A stretch of DNA of 64,000 nt. It comes from Allodiplogaster sudhausi (lineage: Eukaryota > Nematoda > Chromadorea > Rhabditida > Diplogasteridae). Below, piece by piece: positions 1 to 11,313 of this stretch (its first letter is position 1; each line of letters opens with the position of its first letter). The notes under the pieces were generated by a model that had not been told where the DNA came from, did no database searches, and worked only from the letters and a program-made list of their open reading frames with translations. A program made the position numbers and the translations under genes. The stretch spans positions 1,160,001 through 1,224,000 of the forward strand of contig CALZFC010000001.1 in NCBI GenBank assembly GCA_945643635.1, in the 5' to 3' direction.

Positions 1-57
1 AGAGTTGAGAAGCAAAATGATTTTCAGACAAAAAAGATGGGCGACAAAAAGATTTTT

Positions 58-130
58 CGACCACGGCCGGATTTGAACCTGTAATATTCTGCTCCGTAGG
101 CAGACGCGTTATCCATTGCGCCACGCGGCC
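58..130 (-). pseudogene. tRNA-Arg(ACG) pseudogene
   Basis: The most decayed copy. Several substitutions lie in the T-arm and variable region, including G57A in the T-loop and mismatched T-stem pairs 49-65 and 51-63. The anticodon loop is intact. Short spacer; period 173. Confidence 0.85.
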
Positions 131-230
131 ACACATCGACATATTTTCCGTCTGTCAATGAACGCGTGATATCAGAGTTGAGAGATAAAATGATTTTCAG
201 ATAAAAAAGATGGGCGACAAAAAGATTTTT
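131..230 (-). other. Short spacer, left flank
   Basis: 100 bp between two tRNA copies. It keeps the terminator side and the 5' flank of the long spacer but lacks ~235 bp between two TTCATT-like direct repeats. It contains TGATATCA and CGTTCATT-type sequence as in the long spacer, consistent with a deletion derivative. Confidence 0.75.
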
Positions 231-303
231 CGACCACGGCAGGATTCGAACCTGCAATCTTCTGCTCCGTAGGCAGACGCGTTATCCATTGCGCCACGCT
301 GCC
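231..303 (-). tRNA. tRNA-Arg-ACG: tRNA-Arg(ACG), acceptor-stem variant
   Basis: C4A breaks acceptor pair 4-69. Otherwise consensus. Spacer has an insertion variant (ATTTTAAG); period 413. Confidence 0.8.
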
Positions 304-643
304 ACACGGCAACTTATTTTGCGCCTGCTAATGAAGTATTCTGAAGATTTTAAGTAGGCCCCCGGTCCCAATCCGCACTCGATCGTCTATCTCATTCATG
401 CTCGATGCAGCTTCTGGAGAAACGGTGGGCTCGCCCGAATAAGAAACCTAATGTCTGCTGCCACTTCGTCAGACTCAGGCAGTGGATATTCTTTGAAATC
501 TCTCCCATCTTGAATCCTCGACTATTCGACGACTATGTCTAGAATAACCGAATAAAAGCTTAATGAACGTATGATATCATTGTTTGTCGACAATAAGATT
601 TTCCGTTAAAAATGTTTTAGAGAAAATAGACAAAACGATTTTT

Positions 644-716
644 CGACAACGGCAGGATTCGAACCTGCAATCTTCTGCTCCGTAGGCAGACGCGTTATCC
701 ATTGCGCCACGCGGCC
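644..716 (-). tRNA. tRNA-Arg-ACG: tRNA-Arg(ACG), acceptor-stem variant
   Basis: G69T breaks acceptor pair 4-69, the same pair hit from the other side in the copy at 231. Short spacer; period 171. Confidence 0.8.
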
Positions 717-814
717 ATTCATCGACACATTTTCCGTCTGCCAATGAACGTGTGATCAGAGTTGAGAGACAAAATGATTTTCAGATAAAAAAGATAGGCG
801 ACAAAATGATTTTT

Positions 815-887
815 CGACCACGGCAGGATTCGAACCTGCAATCTTCTGCTCCGTAGGCAGACGCGTTATCCATTGCGCCACGCGGCC
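815..887 (-). tRNA. tRNA-Arg-ACG: tRNA-Arg(ACG)
   Basis: Consensus gene; C5; period 406. Last gene before the monomeric block. Confidence 0.95.
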
Positions 888-1220
888 ACACGCCAACATA
901 TTTTGAGCCTGCTAATGAAGTATTCTGAAGTAGGCCCCCGGTCCCTATCCGCGCTCGATCGTCTATCTCAATCATGATCGATGCAGCTTCTGGAGAAACG
1001 GTGGGCTCGCCCGAATAAGAAACCTAATGTCTGCGGCCACTTCGTCAGATTCCGGCAGTGTATATTCTTTGACATCTCTCCCATCTTGAATCCTCGACTA
1101 TTCGACGACTATGTCTTGAATAACCGAATAAAAGCTTAATGAACGTATGATATCATTGTTTGGAGACAATAAGATTTTCCGTTAAAAATGTTTTAGAAAA
1201 AAAAAGACAAAACGATTTTT

Positions 1221-1293
1221 CGACCACGGCAGGATTCGAACCTGCAATCTTCTGCTCCGTAGGCAGACGCGTTATCCATTGCGCCACGCGGCC
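1221..1293 (-). tRNA. tRNA-Arg-ACG: tRNA-Arg(ACG)
   Basis: Consensus; C5; period 403; TTTT terminator. Confidence 0.95.
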
Positions 1294-1623
1294 ACACGAC
1301 AACATGTTTTGAGCCTGCTAATGAAGTATTCTGAAGTAGGCCCCCGGTCCCTATCCGCGCTCGATCGTCTATCTCAATCATGATCGATGCAGCTTCTGGA
1401 GAAACGGTGGGCCCGCCCGGATAAGAAACCTAATGTCTGCGGCCACTTCGTCAGATTCCGGCAGTGGATATTCTTTGAAATCTCTCCTATCTTGAATCCT
1501 CGACTATTCGACGACTATGTCTTGAATAACCGAAAAAAAGTTTAATGAACGTATGATATCATTTTGGCGACAATAAGATTTTCCGTTAAAAATGTTTTAG
1601 AGAAAATAGACAAAAAGATTTTT

Positions 1624-1696
1624 CGACCACGGCAGGATTCGAACCTGCAATCTTCTGCTCCGTAGGCAGACGCGTTATCCATTGCGCCACGCGGCC
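1624..1696 (-). tRNA. tRNA-Arg-ACG: tRNA-Arg(ACG)
   Basis: Consensus; C5del; period 402. Confidence 0.95.
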
Positions 1697-2025
1697 ACAC
1701 GCCAACATATTTTGAGCCTGCTAATGAAGTATTCTGAAGTAGGCCCCCGGTCCCTATCCGCGTCGATCGTCTATCTCAATCATGATCGATGCAGCTTCTG
1801 GAGAAACGGTGGGCTCGCCCGGATAAGAAACCTAATGTCTGCGGCCACTTCGTCAGAATCCGGCAGTGGATATTCTTTGACATCTCTCCCATCTTGAATC
1901 CTCGACTATTCGACGACTATGTCTTGAATAACCGAATAAAAGCTTAATGAACGTATGATATCATTTTGGCGACAATAAGATTTTCCGTTAAAAATGTTTT
2001 AGAGAAAATAGAGAAAAAGATTTTT

Positions 2026-2098
2026 CGACCACGGCAGGATTCGAACCTGCAATCTTCTGCTCCGTAGGCAGACGCGTTATCCATTGCGTGACGCGGCC
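2026..2098 (-). tRNA. tRNA-Arg-ACG: tRNA-Arg(ACG), probably defective (G9C, G10A)
   Basis: TGGCGC in the A box reads TCACGC, which breaks D-stem pair 10-25 and two A-box bases. The same double change is at 3648 and 4864. ins; period 414. Confidence 0.75.
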
Positions 2099-2439
2099 AC
2101 ACGCCAACATATTTTGAGTCTGCTAATGAAGTATTCTGAAGATCTTAAGTAGGCCCCCGCTCCATATCCGCACTCGATCGTCTATCTCATTCATGCTCGA
2201 TGCAGCTTCTGGAGAAACGGTGGGCTCGCCCGAATAAGAAACCTAATGTCTGCGGCCACTTCGTCAGATTCCGGCAGTGTATATTCTTTGACATCTCTCC
2301 CATCTTGAATCCTCGACTATTCGACGACTATGTCTTGAATAACCGAATAAAAGCTTAATGAACGTATGATATCATTGTTTGGAGACAATAAGATTTTCCG
2401 TTAAAAATGTTTTAGAAAAAAAAAGACAAAACGATTTTT

Positions 2440-2512
2440 CGACCACGGCAGGATTCGAACCTGCAATCTTCTGCTCCGTAGGCAGACGCGTTATCCATTG
2501 CGCCACGCGGCC
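2440..2512 (-). tRNA. tRNA-Arg-ACG: tRNA-Arg(ACG)
   Basis: Consensus; C5; period 403; TTTT terminator. Confidence 0.95.
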
Positions 2513-2842
2513 ACACGACAACATGTTTTGAGCCTGCTAATGAAGTATTCTGAAGTAGGCCCCCGGTCCCTATCCGCGCTCGATCGTCTATCTCAATCAT
2601 GATCGATGCAGCTTCTGGAGAAACGGTGGGCTCGCCCGGATAAGAAACCTAATGTCTGCGGCCACTTCGTCAGATTCCGGCAGTGGATATTCTTTGAAAT
2701 CTCTCCTATCTTGAATCCTCGACTATTCGACGACTATGTCTTGAATAACCGAAAAAAAGTTTAATGAACGTATGATATCATTTTGGCGACAATAAGATTT
2801 TCCGTTAAAAATGTTTTAGAAAAAATAGACAAAAAGATTTTT

Positions 2843-2915
2843 CGACCACGGCAGGATTCGAACCTACAGTCTTCTGCTCCGTAGGCAGACGCGTTATCCA
2901 TTGCGCCACGCGGCC
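2843..2915 (-). tRNA. tRNA-Arg-ACG: tRNA-Arg(ACG), T47C C50T
   Basis: T47C in the variable loop, and C50T giving a tolerated U-G pair in the T-stem. C5; period 403. Confidence 0.9.
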
Positions 2916-3245
2916 ACACGCCAACATATTTTCAGCCTGCTAATGAAGTATTCTGAAGTAGGCCCCCGGTCCCTATCCGCGCTCGATCGTCTATCTCAAT
3001 CATGATCGATGCAGCTTCTGGAGAAACGGTGGGCTCGCCCGGATAGGAAACCTAATGTCTGCGGCCACTTCGTCAGAATCCGGCAGTGGATATTCTTTGA
3101 CATCTCTCCCATCTTGAATCCTCGACTATTCGACGACTATGTCTTGAATAACCGAATAAAAGCTTAATGAACGTATGATATCAATTTGGCGACAATAAGA
3201 TTTTCCGTTAAAAATGTTTTAGAAAAAATAGACAAAAAGATTTTT

Positions 3246-3318
3246 CGACCACGGCAGGATTCGAACCTGCAATCTTCTGCTCCGTAGGCAGACGCGTTAT
3301 CCATTGCGCCACGCGGCC
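3246..3318 (-). tRNA. tRNA-Arg-ACG: tRNA-Arg(ACG)
   Basis: Consensus; C5del; period 402. Confidence 0.95.
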
Positions 3319-3647
3319 ACACGCCAACATATTTTGAGCCTGCTAATGAAGTATTCTGAAGTAGGCCCCCGGTCCCTATCCGCGTCGATCGTCTATCTCA
3401 ATCATGATCGATGCAGCTTCTGGAGAAACGGTGGGCTCGCCCGGATAAGAAACCTAATGTCTGCGGCCACTTCGTCAGAATCCGGCAGTGGATATTCTTT
3501 GACATCTCTCCCATCTTGAATCCTCGACTATTCGACGACTATGTCTTGAATAACCGAATAAAAGCTTAATGAACGTATGATATCATTTTGGCGACAATAA
3601 GATTTTCCGTTAAAAATGTTTTAGAGAAAATAGACAAAAAGATTTTT

Positions 3648-3720
3648 CGACCACGGCAGGATTCGAACCTGCAATCTTCTGCTCCGTAGGCAGACGCGTT
3701 ATCCATTGCGTGACGCGGCC
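3648..3720 (-). tRNA. tRNA-Arg-ACG: tRNA-Arg(ACG), probably defective (G9C, G10A)
   Basis: Same A-box and D-stem lesion as 2026, 1622 bp away. ins; period 411. Confidence 0.75.
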
Positions 3721-4058
3721 ACACGCCAACATATTTTGAGTCTGCTAATGAAGTATTCTGAAGATCTTAAGTAGGCCCCCGCTCCATATCCGCACTCGAT
3801 CGTCTATCTCATTCATGCTCGATGCAGCTTCTGGAGAAACGGTGGGCTCGCCCGGATAAGAAACCTAATGTCTGCGGCCACTTCGTCAGATTCCGGCAGT
3901 GGATATTCTTTGAAATCTCTCCTATCTTGAATCCTCGACTATTCGACGACTATGTCTTGAATAACCGAAAAAAAGTTTAATGAACGTATGATATCATTTT
4001 GGCGACAATAAGATTTTCCGTTAAAAATGTTTTAGAAAAAATAGACAAAAAGATTTTT

Positions 4059-4131
4059 CGACCACGGCAGGATTCGAACCTGCAGTCTTCTGCTCCGTAG
4101 GCAGACGCGTTATCCATTGCGCCACGCGGCC
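4059..4131 (-). tRNA. tRNA-Arg-ACG: tRNA-Arg(ACG), T47C
   Basis: One variable-loop change, likely neutral. C5; period 403. Confidence 0.93.
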
Positions 4132-4461
4132 ACACGCCAACATATTTTCAGCCTGCTAATGAAGTATTCTGAAGTAGGCCCCCGGTCCCTATCCGCGCTC
4201 GATCGTCTATCTCAATCATGATCGATGCAGCTTCTGGAGAAACGGTGGGCTCGCCCGGATAAGAAACCTAATGTCTGCGGCCACTTCGTCAGATTCCGGC
4301 AGTGGATATTCTTTGAAATCTCTCCTATCTTGAATCCTCGACTATTCGACGACTATGTCTTGAATAACCGAAAAAAAGTTTAATGAACGTATGATATCAT
4401 TTTGGCGACAATAAGATTTTCCGTTAAAAATGTTTTAGAGAAAATAGACAAAAAGATTTTT

Positions 4462-4534
4462 CGACCACGGCAGGATTCGAACCTGCAATCTTCTGCTCCG
4501 TAGGCAGACGCGTTATCCATTGCGCCACGCGGCC
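4462..4534 (-). tRNA. tRNA-Arg-ACG: tRNA-Arg(ACG)
   Basis: Consensus; C5del; period 402. Confidence 0.95.
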
Positions 4535-4863
4535 ACACGCCAACATATTTTGAGCCTGCTAATGAAGTATTCTGAAGTAGGCCCCCGGTCCCTATCCGCG
4601 TCGATCGTCTATCTCAATCATGATCGATGCAGCTTCTGGAGAAACGGTGGGCTCGCCCGGATAAGAAACCTAATGTCTGCGGCCACTTCGTCAGAATCCG
4701 GCAGTGGATATTCTTTGACATCTCTCCCATCTTGAATCCTCGACAATTCGACGACTATGTCTTGAATAACCGAATAAAAGCTTAATGAACGTATGATATC
4801 ATTTTGGCGACAATAAGATTTTCCGTTAAAAATGTTTTAGAGAAAATAGAGAAAAAGATTTTT

Positions 4864-4936
4864 CGACCACGGCAGGATTCGAACCTGCAATCTTCTGCTC
4901 CGTAGGCAGACGCGTTATCCATTGCGTGACGCGGCC
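4864..4936 (-). tRNA. tRNA-Arg-ACG: tRNA-Arg(ACG), probably defective (G9C, G10A)
   Basis: Third carrier of the lesion; lies 2838 bp from 2026. ins; period 414. Confidence 0.75.
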
Positions 4937-5277
4937 ACACGCCAACATATTTTGAGTCTGCTAATGAAGTATTCTGAAGATCTTAAGTAGGCCCCCGCTC
5001 CATATCCGCACTCGATCGTCTATCTCATTCATGCTCGATGCAGCTTCTGGAGAAACGGTGGGCTCGCCCGAATAAGAAACCTAATGTCTGCGGCCACTTC
5101 GTCAGATTCCGGCAGTGTATATTCTTTGACATCTCTCCCATCTTGAATCCTCGACTATTCGACGACTATGTCTTGAATAACCGAATAAAAGCTTAATGAA
5201 CGTATGATATCATTGTTTGGAGACAATAAGATTTTCCGTTAAAAATGTTTTAGAAAAAAAAAGACAAAACGATTTTT

Positions 5278-5350
5278 CGACCACGGCAGGATTCGAACCT
5301 GCAATCTTCTGCTCCGTAGGCAGACGCGTTATCCATTGCGCCACGCGGCC
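5278..5350 (-). tRNA. tRNA-Arg-ACG: tRNA-Arg(ACG)
   Basis: Consensus; C5; period 403; TTTT terminator. Confidence 0.95.
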
Positions 5351-5680
5351 ACACGACAACATGTTTTGAGCCTGCTAATGAAGTATTCTGAAGTAGGCCC
5401 CCGGTCCCTATCCGCGCTCGATCGTCTATCTCAATCATGATCGATGCAGCTTCTGGAGAAACGGTGGGCTCGCCCGGATAAGAAACCTAATGTCTGCGGC
5501 CACTTCGTCAGATTCCGGCAGTGGATATTCTTTGAAATCTCTCCTATCTTGAATCCTCGACTATTCGACGACTATGTCTTGAATAACCGAAAAAAAGTTT
5601 AATGAACGTATGATATCATTTTGGCGACAATAAGATTTTCCGTTAAAAATGTTTTAGAAAAAATAGACAAAAAGATTTTT

Positions 5681-5753
5681 CGACCACGGCAGGATTCGAA
5701 CCTGCAGTCTTCTGCTCCGTAGGCAGACGCGTTATCCATTGCGCCACGCGGCC
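5681..5753 (-). tRNA. tRNA-Arg-ACG: tRNA-Arg(ACG), T47C
   Basis: Variable-loop change only. C5; period 403. Confidence 0.93.
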
Positions 5754-6083
5754 ACACGCCAACATATTTTCAGCCTGCTAATGAAGTATTCTGAAGTAGG
5801 CCCCCGGTCCCTATCCGCGCTCGATCGTCTATCTCAATCATGATCGATGCAGCTTCTGGAGAAACGGTGGGCTCGCCCGGATAGGAAACCTAATGTCTGC
5901 GGCCACTTCGTCAGAATCCGGCAGTGGATATTCTTTGACATCTCTCCCATCTTGAATCCTCGACTATTCGACGACTATGTCTTGAATAACCGAATAAAAG
6001 CTTAATGAACGTATGATATCAATTTGGCGACAATAAGATTTTCCGTTAAAAATGTTTTAGAAAAAATAGACAAAAAGATTTTT

Positions 6084-6156
6084 CGACCACGGCAGGATTC
6101 GAACCTGCAATCTTCTGCTCCGTAGGCAGACGCGTTATCCATTGCGCCACGCGGCC
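6084..6156 (-). tRNA. tRNA-Arg-ACG: tRNA-Arg(ACG)
   Basis: Consensus; C5del; period 402. Confidence 0.95.
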
Positions 6157-6485
6157 ACACGCCAACATATTTTGAGCCTGCTAATGAAGTATTCTGAAGT
6201 AGGCCCCCGGTCCCTATCCGCGTCGATCGTCTATCTCAATCATGATCGATGCAGCTTCTGGAGAAACGGTGGGCTCGCCCGGATAAGAAACCTAATGTCT
6301 GCGGCCACTTCGTCAGAATCCGGCAGTGGATATTCTTTGACATCTCTCCCATCTTGAATCCTCGACTATTCGACGACTATGTCTTGAATAACCGAATAAA
6401 AGCTTAATGAACGTATGATATCATTTTGGCGACAATAAGATTTTCCGTTAAAAATGTTTTAGAGAAAATAGACAAAAAGATTTTT

Positions 6486-6558
6486 CGACCACGGCAGGAT
6501 TCGAACCTGCAATCTTCTGCTCCGTAGGCAGACGCGTTATCCATTGCGCCACGCGGCC
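6486..6558 (-). tRNA. tRNA-Arg-ACG: tRNA-Arg(ACG)
   Basis: Consensus A box although its duplicate partner (3648) is mutated, so one was converted or mutated after duplication. ins; period 409. Confidence 0.95.
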
Positions 6559-6894
6559 ACACGCCAACATATTTTGAGTCTGCTAATGAAGTATTGAAGA
6601 TCTTAAGTAGGCCCCCGCTCCATATCCGCACTCGATCGTCTATCTCAATCATGCTCGATGCAGCTTCTGGAGAAACGGTGGGCTCGCCCGGATAAGAAAC
6701 CTAATGTCTGCGGCCACTTCGTCAGATTCCGGCAGTGGATATTCTTTGAAATCTCTCCTATCTTGAATCCTCGACTATTCGACGACTATGTCTTGAATAA
6801 CCGAAAAAAAGTTTAATGAACGTATGATATCATTTTGGCGACAATAAGATTTTCCGTTAAAAATGTTTTAGAAAAAATAGACAAAAAGATTTTT

Positions 6895-6967
6895 CGACCA
6901 CGGCAGGATTCGAACCTGCAGTCTTCTGCTCCGTAGGCAGACGCGTTATCCATTGCGCCACGCGGCC
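6895..6967 (-). tRNA. tRNA-Arg-ACG: tRNA-Arg(ACG), T47C
   Basis: Variable-loop change only. C5; period 403. Confidence 0.93.
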
Positions 6968-7297
6968 ACACGCCAACATATTTTCAGCCTGCTAATGAAG
7001 TATTCTGAAGTAGGCCCCCGGTCCCTATCCGCGCTCGATCGTCTATCTCAATCATGATCGATGCAGCTTCTGGAGAAACGGTGGGCTCGCCCGGATAGGA
7101 AACCTAATGTCTGCGGCCACTTCGTCAGAATCCGGCAGTGGATATTCTTTGACATCTCTCCCATCTTGAATCCTCGACTATTCGACGACTATGTCTTGAA
7201 TAACCGAATAAAAGCTTAATGAACGTATGATATCATTTTGGCGACAATAAGATTTTCCGTTAAAAATGTTTTAGAAAAAATAGACAAAAAGATTTTT

Positions 7298-7370
7298 CGA
7301 CCACGGCAGGATTCGAACCTGCAATCTTCTGCTCCGTAGGCAGACGCGTTATCCATTGCGCCACGCGGCC
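7298..7370 (-). tRNA. tRNA-Arg-ACG: tRNA-Arg(ACG)
   Basis: Consensus; C5; period 406. Confidence 0.95.
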
Positions 7371-7703
7371 ACACGCCAACATATTTTGAGCCTGCTAATG
7401 AAGTATTCTGAAGTAGGCCCCCGGTCCCTATCCGCGCTCGATCGTCTATCTCAATCATGATCGATGCAGCTTCTGGAGAAACGGTGGGCTCGCCCGGATA
7501 AGAAACCTAATGTCTGCGGCCACTTCGTCAGAATCCGGCAGTGGATATTCTTTGACATCTCTCCCATCTTGAATCCTCGACTATTCGACGACTATGTCTT
7601 GAATAACCGAATAAAAGCTTAATGAACGTATGATATCATTGTTTGGCGACAATAAGATTTTCCGTTAAAAATGTTTTAGAAAAAAAAAGACAAAACGATT
7701 TTT

Positions 7704-7776
7704 CGACCACGGCAGGATTCGAACCTGCAATCTTCTGCTCCGTAGGCAGACGCGTTATCCATTGCGCCACGCGGCC
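7704..7776 (-). tRNA. tRNA-Arg-ACG: tRNA-Arg(ACG)
   Basis: Consensus; C5; period 403; TTTT terminator. Confidence 0.95.
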
Positions 7777-8106
7777 ACACGACAACATGTTTTGAGCCTG
7801 CTAATGAAGTATTCTGAAGTAGGCCCCCGGTCCCTATCCGCGCTCGATCGTCTATCTCAATCATGATCGATGCAGCTTCTGGAGAAACGGTGGGCTCGCC
7901 CGGATAAGAAACCTAATGTCTGCGGCCACTTCGTCAGAATCCGGCAGTGGATATTCTTTGACATCTCTCCCATCTTGAATCCTCGACTATTCGACGACTA
8001 TGTCTTGAATAACCGAATAAAAGCTTAATGAACGTATGATATCATTTTGGCGACAATAAGATTTTCCGTTAAAAATGTTTTAGAAAAAATAGACAAAAAG
8101 ATTTTT

Positions 8107-8179
8107 CGACCACGGCAGGATTCGAACCTGCAATCTTCTGCTCCGTAGGCAGACGCGTTATCCATTGCGCCACGCGGCC
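8107..8179 (-). tRNA. tRNA-Arg-ACG: tRNA-Arg(ACG)
   Basis: Consensus; C5; period 403. Confidence 0.95.
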
Positions 8180-8509
8180 ACACGCCAACATATTTTGAGC
8201 CTGCTAATGAAGTATTCTGAAGTAGGCCCCCGGTCCCTATCCGCGCTCGATCGTCTATCTCAATCATGATCGATGCAGCTTCTGGAGAAACTGTGGGCTC
8301 GCCCGGATAAGAAACCTAATGTCTGCGGCCACTTCGTCAGAATCCGGCAGTGGATATTCTTTGACATCTCTCCCATCTTGAATCCTCGACTATTCGACGA
8401 CTATGTCTTGAATAATCGAAAAAAAGTTTAATGAACGTATGATATCATTTTGGCGACAATAAGATTTTCCGTTAAAAATGTTTTAGAGAAAATAGACAAA
8501 AAGATTTTT

Positions 8510-8582
8510 CGACCACGGCAGGATTCGAACCTGCAATCTTCTGCTCCGTAGGCAGACGCGTTATCCATTGCGCCACGCGGCC
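8510..8582 (-). tRNA. tRNA-Arg-ACG: tRNA-Arg(ACG)
   Basis: Consensus; C5; period 388, from a 14-bp and a 1-bp spacer deletion. Confidence 0.95.
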
Positions 8583-8897
8583 ACACGCCAACATATTTTG
8601 AGCCGCTAATGAAGTATTCTGAAGTAAGCCCCCGGTCCCTATCCGCGCTCGATCGTCTATCTCAATCATGATCGATGCAGCTTCTGGAGAAACGGTGGGC
8701 TCGCCCGGATAAGAAACCTAATGTCTGCGGCCACTTCGTCAGATTCCGGCAGTGGATATTCTATCTTGAATCCTCGACTATTCGACGACTATGTCTTGAA
8801 TAATCGAAAAAAAGTTTAATGAACGTATGATATCATTTTGGCGACAATAAGATTTTCCGTTAAAAATGTTTTAGAAAAAATAGACAAAAAGATTTTT

Positions 8898-8970
8898 CGA
8901 CCACGGCAGGATTCGAACCTGCAATCTTCTGCTCCGTAGGCAGACGCGTTATCCATTGCGCCACGCGGCC
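8898..8970 (-). tRNA. tRNA-Arg-ACG: tRNA-Arg(ACG)
   Basis: Consensus; C5; period 403. Confidence 0.95.
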
Positions 8971-9300
8971 ACACGCCAACATATTTTGAGCCTGCTAATG
9001 AAGTATTCTGAAGTAGGCCCCCGGTCCCTATCCGCGCTCGATCGTCTATCTCAATCATGATCGATGCAGCTTCTGGAGAAACTGTGGGCTCGCCCGGATA
9101 AGAAACCTAATGTCTGCGGCCACTTCGTCAGAATCCGGCAGTGGATATTCTTTGACATCTCTCCCATCTTGAATCCTCGACTATTCGACGACTATGTCTT
9201 GAATAATCGAAAAAAAGTTTAATGAACGTATGATATCATTTTGGCGACAATAAGATTTTCCGTTAAAAATGTTTTAGAGAAAATAGACAAAAAGATTTTT

Positions 9301-9373
9301 CGACCACGGCAGGATTCGAACCTGCAATCTTCTGCTCCGTAGGCAGACGCGTTATCCATTGCGCCACGCGGCC
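9301..9373 (-). tRNA. tRNA-Arg-ACG: tRNA-Arg(ACG)
   Basis: Consensus; C5; period 388, same deletions as the copy at 8510. Confidence 0.95.
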
Positions 9374-9688
9374 ACACGCCAACATATTTTGAGCCGCTAA
9401 TGAAGTATTCTGAAGTAAGCCCCCGGTCCCTATCCGCGCTCGATCGTCTATCTCAATCATGATCGATGCAGCTTCTGGAGAAACGGTGGGCTCGCCCGGA
9501 TAAGAAACCTAATGTCTGCGGCCACTTCGTCAGATTCCGGCAGTGGATATTCTATCTTGAATCCTCGACTATTCGACGACTATGTCTTGAATAATCGAAA
9601 AAAAGTTTAATGAACGTATGATATCATTTTGGCGACAATAAGATTTTCCGTTAAAAATGTTTTAGAAAAAATAGACAAAAAGATTTTT

Positions 9689-9761
9689 CGACCACGGCAG
9701 GATTCGAACCTGCAATCTTCTGCTCCGTAGGCAGACGCGTTATCCATTGCGCCACGCGGCC
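9689..9761 (-). tRNA. tRNA-Arg-ACG: tRNA-Arg(ACG)
   Basis: Consensus; C5del; period 401. Confidence 0.95.
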
Positions 9762-10089
9762 ACACGCCAACATATTTTGAGCCTGCTAATGAAGTATTCT
9801 GAAGTAGGCCCCCGGTCCCTATCCGCGTCGATCGTCTATCTCAATCATGATCGATGCAGCTTCTGGAGAAACGGTGGGCTCGCCCGGATAAGAAACCTAA
9901 TGTCTGCGGCCACTTCGTCAGAATCCGGCAGTGGATATTCTTTGACATCTCTCCCATCTTGAATCCTCGACTATTCGACGACTATGTCTTGAATAACCGA
10001 ATAAAAGCTTAATGAACGTATGATATCATTTTGGCGACAATAAGATTTTCCGTTAAAAATGTTTTAGAGAAAATAGACAAAAAGATTTT

Positions 10090-10162
10090 CGACCACGGCA
10101 GGATTCGAACCTGCAATCTTCTGCTCCGTAGGCAGACGCGTTATCCATTGCGCCACGCGGCC
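10090..10162 (-). tRNA. tRNA-Arg-ACG: tRNA-Arg(ACG)
   Basis: Consensus; ins variant; period 410. Confidence 0.95.
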
Positions 10163-10499
10163 ACACGCCAACATATTTTGAGTCTGCTAATGAAGTATTC
10201 TGAATATCTTAAGTAGGCCCCGCTCCATATCCGCACTCGATCGTCTATCTCAATCATGATCGATGCAGCTTCTGGAGAAACGGTGGGCTCGCCCGAATAA
10301 GAAACCTAATGTCTGCGGCCACTTCGTCAGATTCCGGCAGTGGATATTCTTTGACATCTCTCCCATCTTGAATCCTCGACTATTCGACGACTATGTCTTG
10401 AATAACCGAATAAAAGCTTAATGAACGTATGATATCATTTTGGCGACAATAAGATTTTCCGTTAAAAATGTTTTAGAAAAAAAAGACAAAAAGATTTTT

Positions 10500-10572
10500 C
10501 GACCACGGCAGGATTCGAACCTGCAATCTTCTGCTCCGTAGGCAGACGCGTTATCCATTGCGCCACGCGGCC
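10500..10572 (-). tRNA. tRNA-Arg-ACG: tRNA-Arg(ACG)
   Basis: Consensus; C5 with one following G missing; period 402. Confidence 0.95.
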
Positions 10573-10901
10573 ACACGACAACATGTTTTGAGCCTGCTAA
10601 TGAAGTATTCTGAAGTAGGCCCCCGTCCCTATCCGCGCTCGATCGTCTATCTCAATCATGATCGATGCAGCTTCTGGAGAAACGGTGGGCTCGCCCGGAT
10701 AGGAAACCTAATGTCTGCGGCCACTTCGTCAGAATCCGGCAGTGGATATTCTTTGACATCTCTCCCATCTTGAATCCTCGACTATTCGACGACTATGTCT
10801 TGAATAACCGAATAAAAGCTTAATGAACGTATGATATCATTTTGGCGACAATAAGATTTTCCGTTAAAAATGTTTTAGAAAAAAAAGACAAAAAGATTTT
10901 T

Positions 10902-10974
10902 CGACCACGGCAGGATTCGAACCTGCAATGTTCTGCTCCGTAGGCAGACGCGTTATCCATTGCGCCACGCGGCC
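10902..10974 (-). tRNA. tRNA-Arg-ACG: tRNA-Arg(ACG), G45C
   Basis: Single variable-loop change. ins; period 412. Confidence 0.9.
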
Positions 10975-11313
10975 ACACGACCAACATGTTTTGAGCCTGC
11001 TAATGAAGTATTCTGAAGATCTTAAGTAGGCCCCGGTCCCTATCCGCACTCGATCGTCTATCTCATCATGCTCGATGCAGCTTCTGGAGAAACGGTGGGC
11101 TCGCCCGAATAAGAAACCTAATGTCTGCGGCCACTTCGTCAGATTCCGGCAGTGGATATTCTTTGACATCTCTCCCATCTTGAATCCTCGACTATTCGAC
11201 GACTATGTCTTGAATAACCGAATAAAAGCTTAATGAACGTATGATATCATTTTTGGCGACAATAAGATTTTCCGTTAAAAATGTTTTAGAAAAAAAAAGA
11301 CAAAACGATTTTT

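Larger units (their letters stand above)
1..887 (-). repeat. Left flank: alternating long and short tRNA units
   Basis: Four minus-strand tRNA copies start at 58, 231, 644 and 815, with spacers of 100, 340 and 98 bp. This gives a two-gene period of 584-586 bp. Bases 1-57 are again short-type spacer. Three of the four genes carry damaging substitutions, unlike the monomeric block beside it. The same long/short alternation returns beyond 60352 in the opposite orientation. Confidence 0.9.
1420..7080 (-). repeat. Tandem 2838-bp (7-unit) higher-order duplication
   Basis: tRNA starts 1624, 2026, 2440, 2843, 3246 and 3648 recur at 4462, 4864, 5278, 5681, 6084 and 6486, each 2838 bp later, with the same order of spacer alleles. 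Copies differ at a few sites: 6486 lacks the G9C/G10A change of 3648, and 6597 has a 2-bp deletion. Nested 3- and 4-unit spacings (1216 and 1622 bp) show repeated unequal exchange. Edges are approximate. Confidence 0.85.
8030..9611 (-). repeat. Tandem 791-bp (2-unit) duplication
   Basis: Genes at 8107/8510 recur at 8898/9301, exactly 791 bp on. Both copies share AAACTGTGGG in place of AAACGGTGGG and a 14-bp deletion in the second spacer that cuts that unit to 388 bp. Confidence 0.88.
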
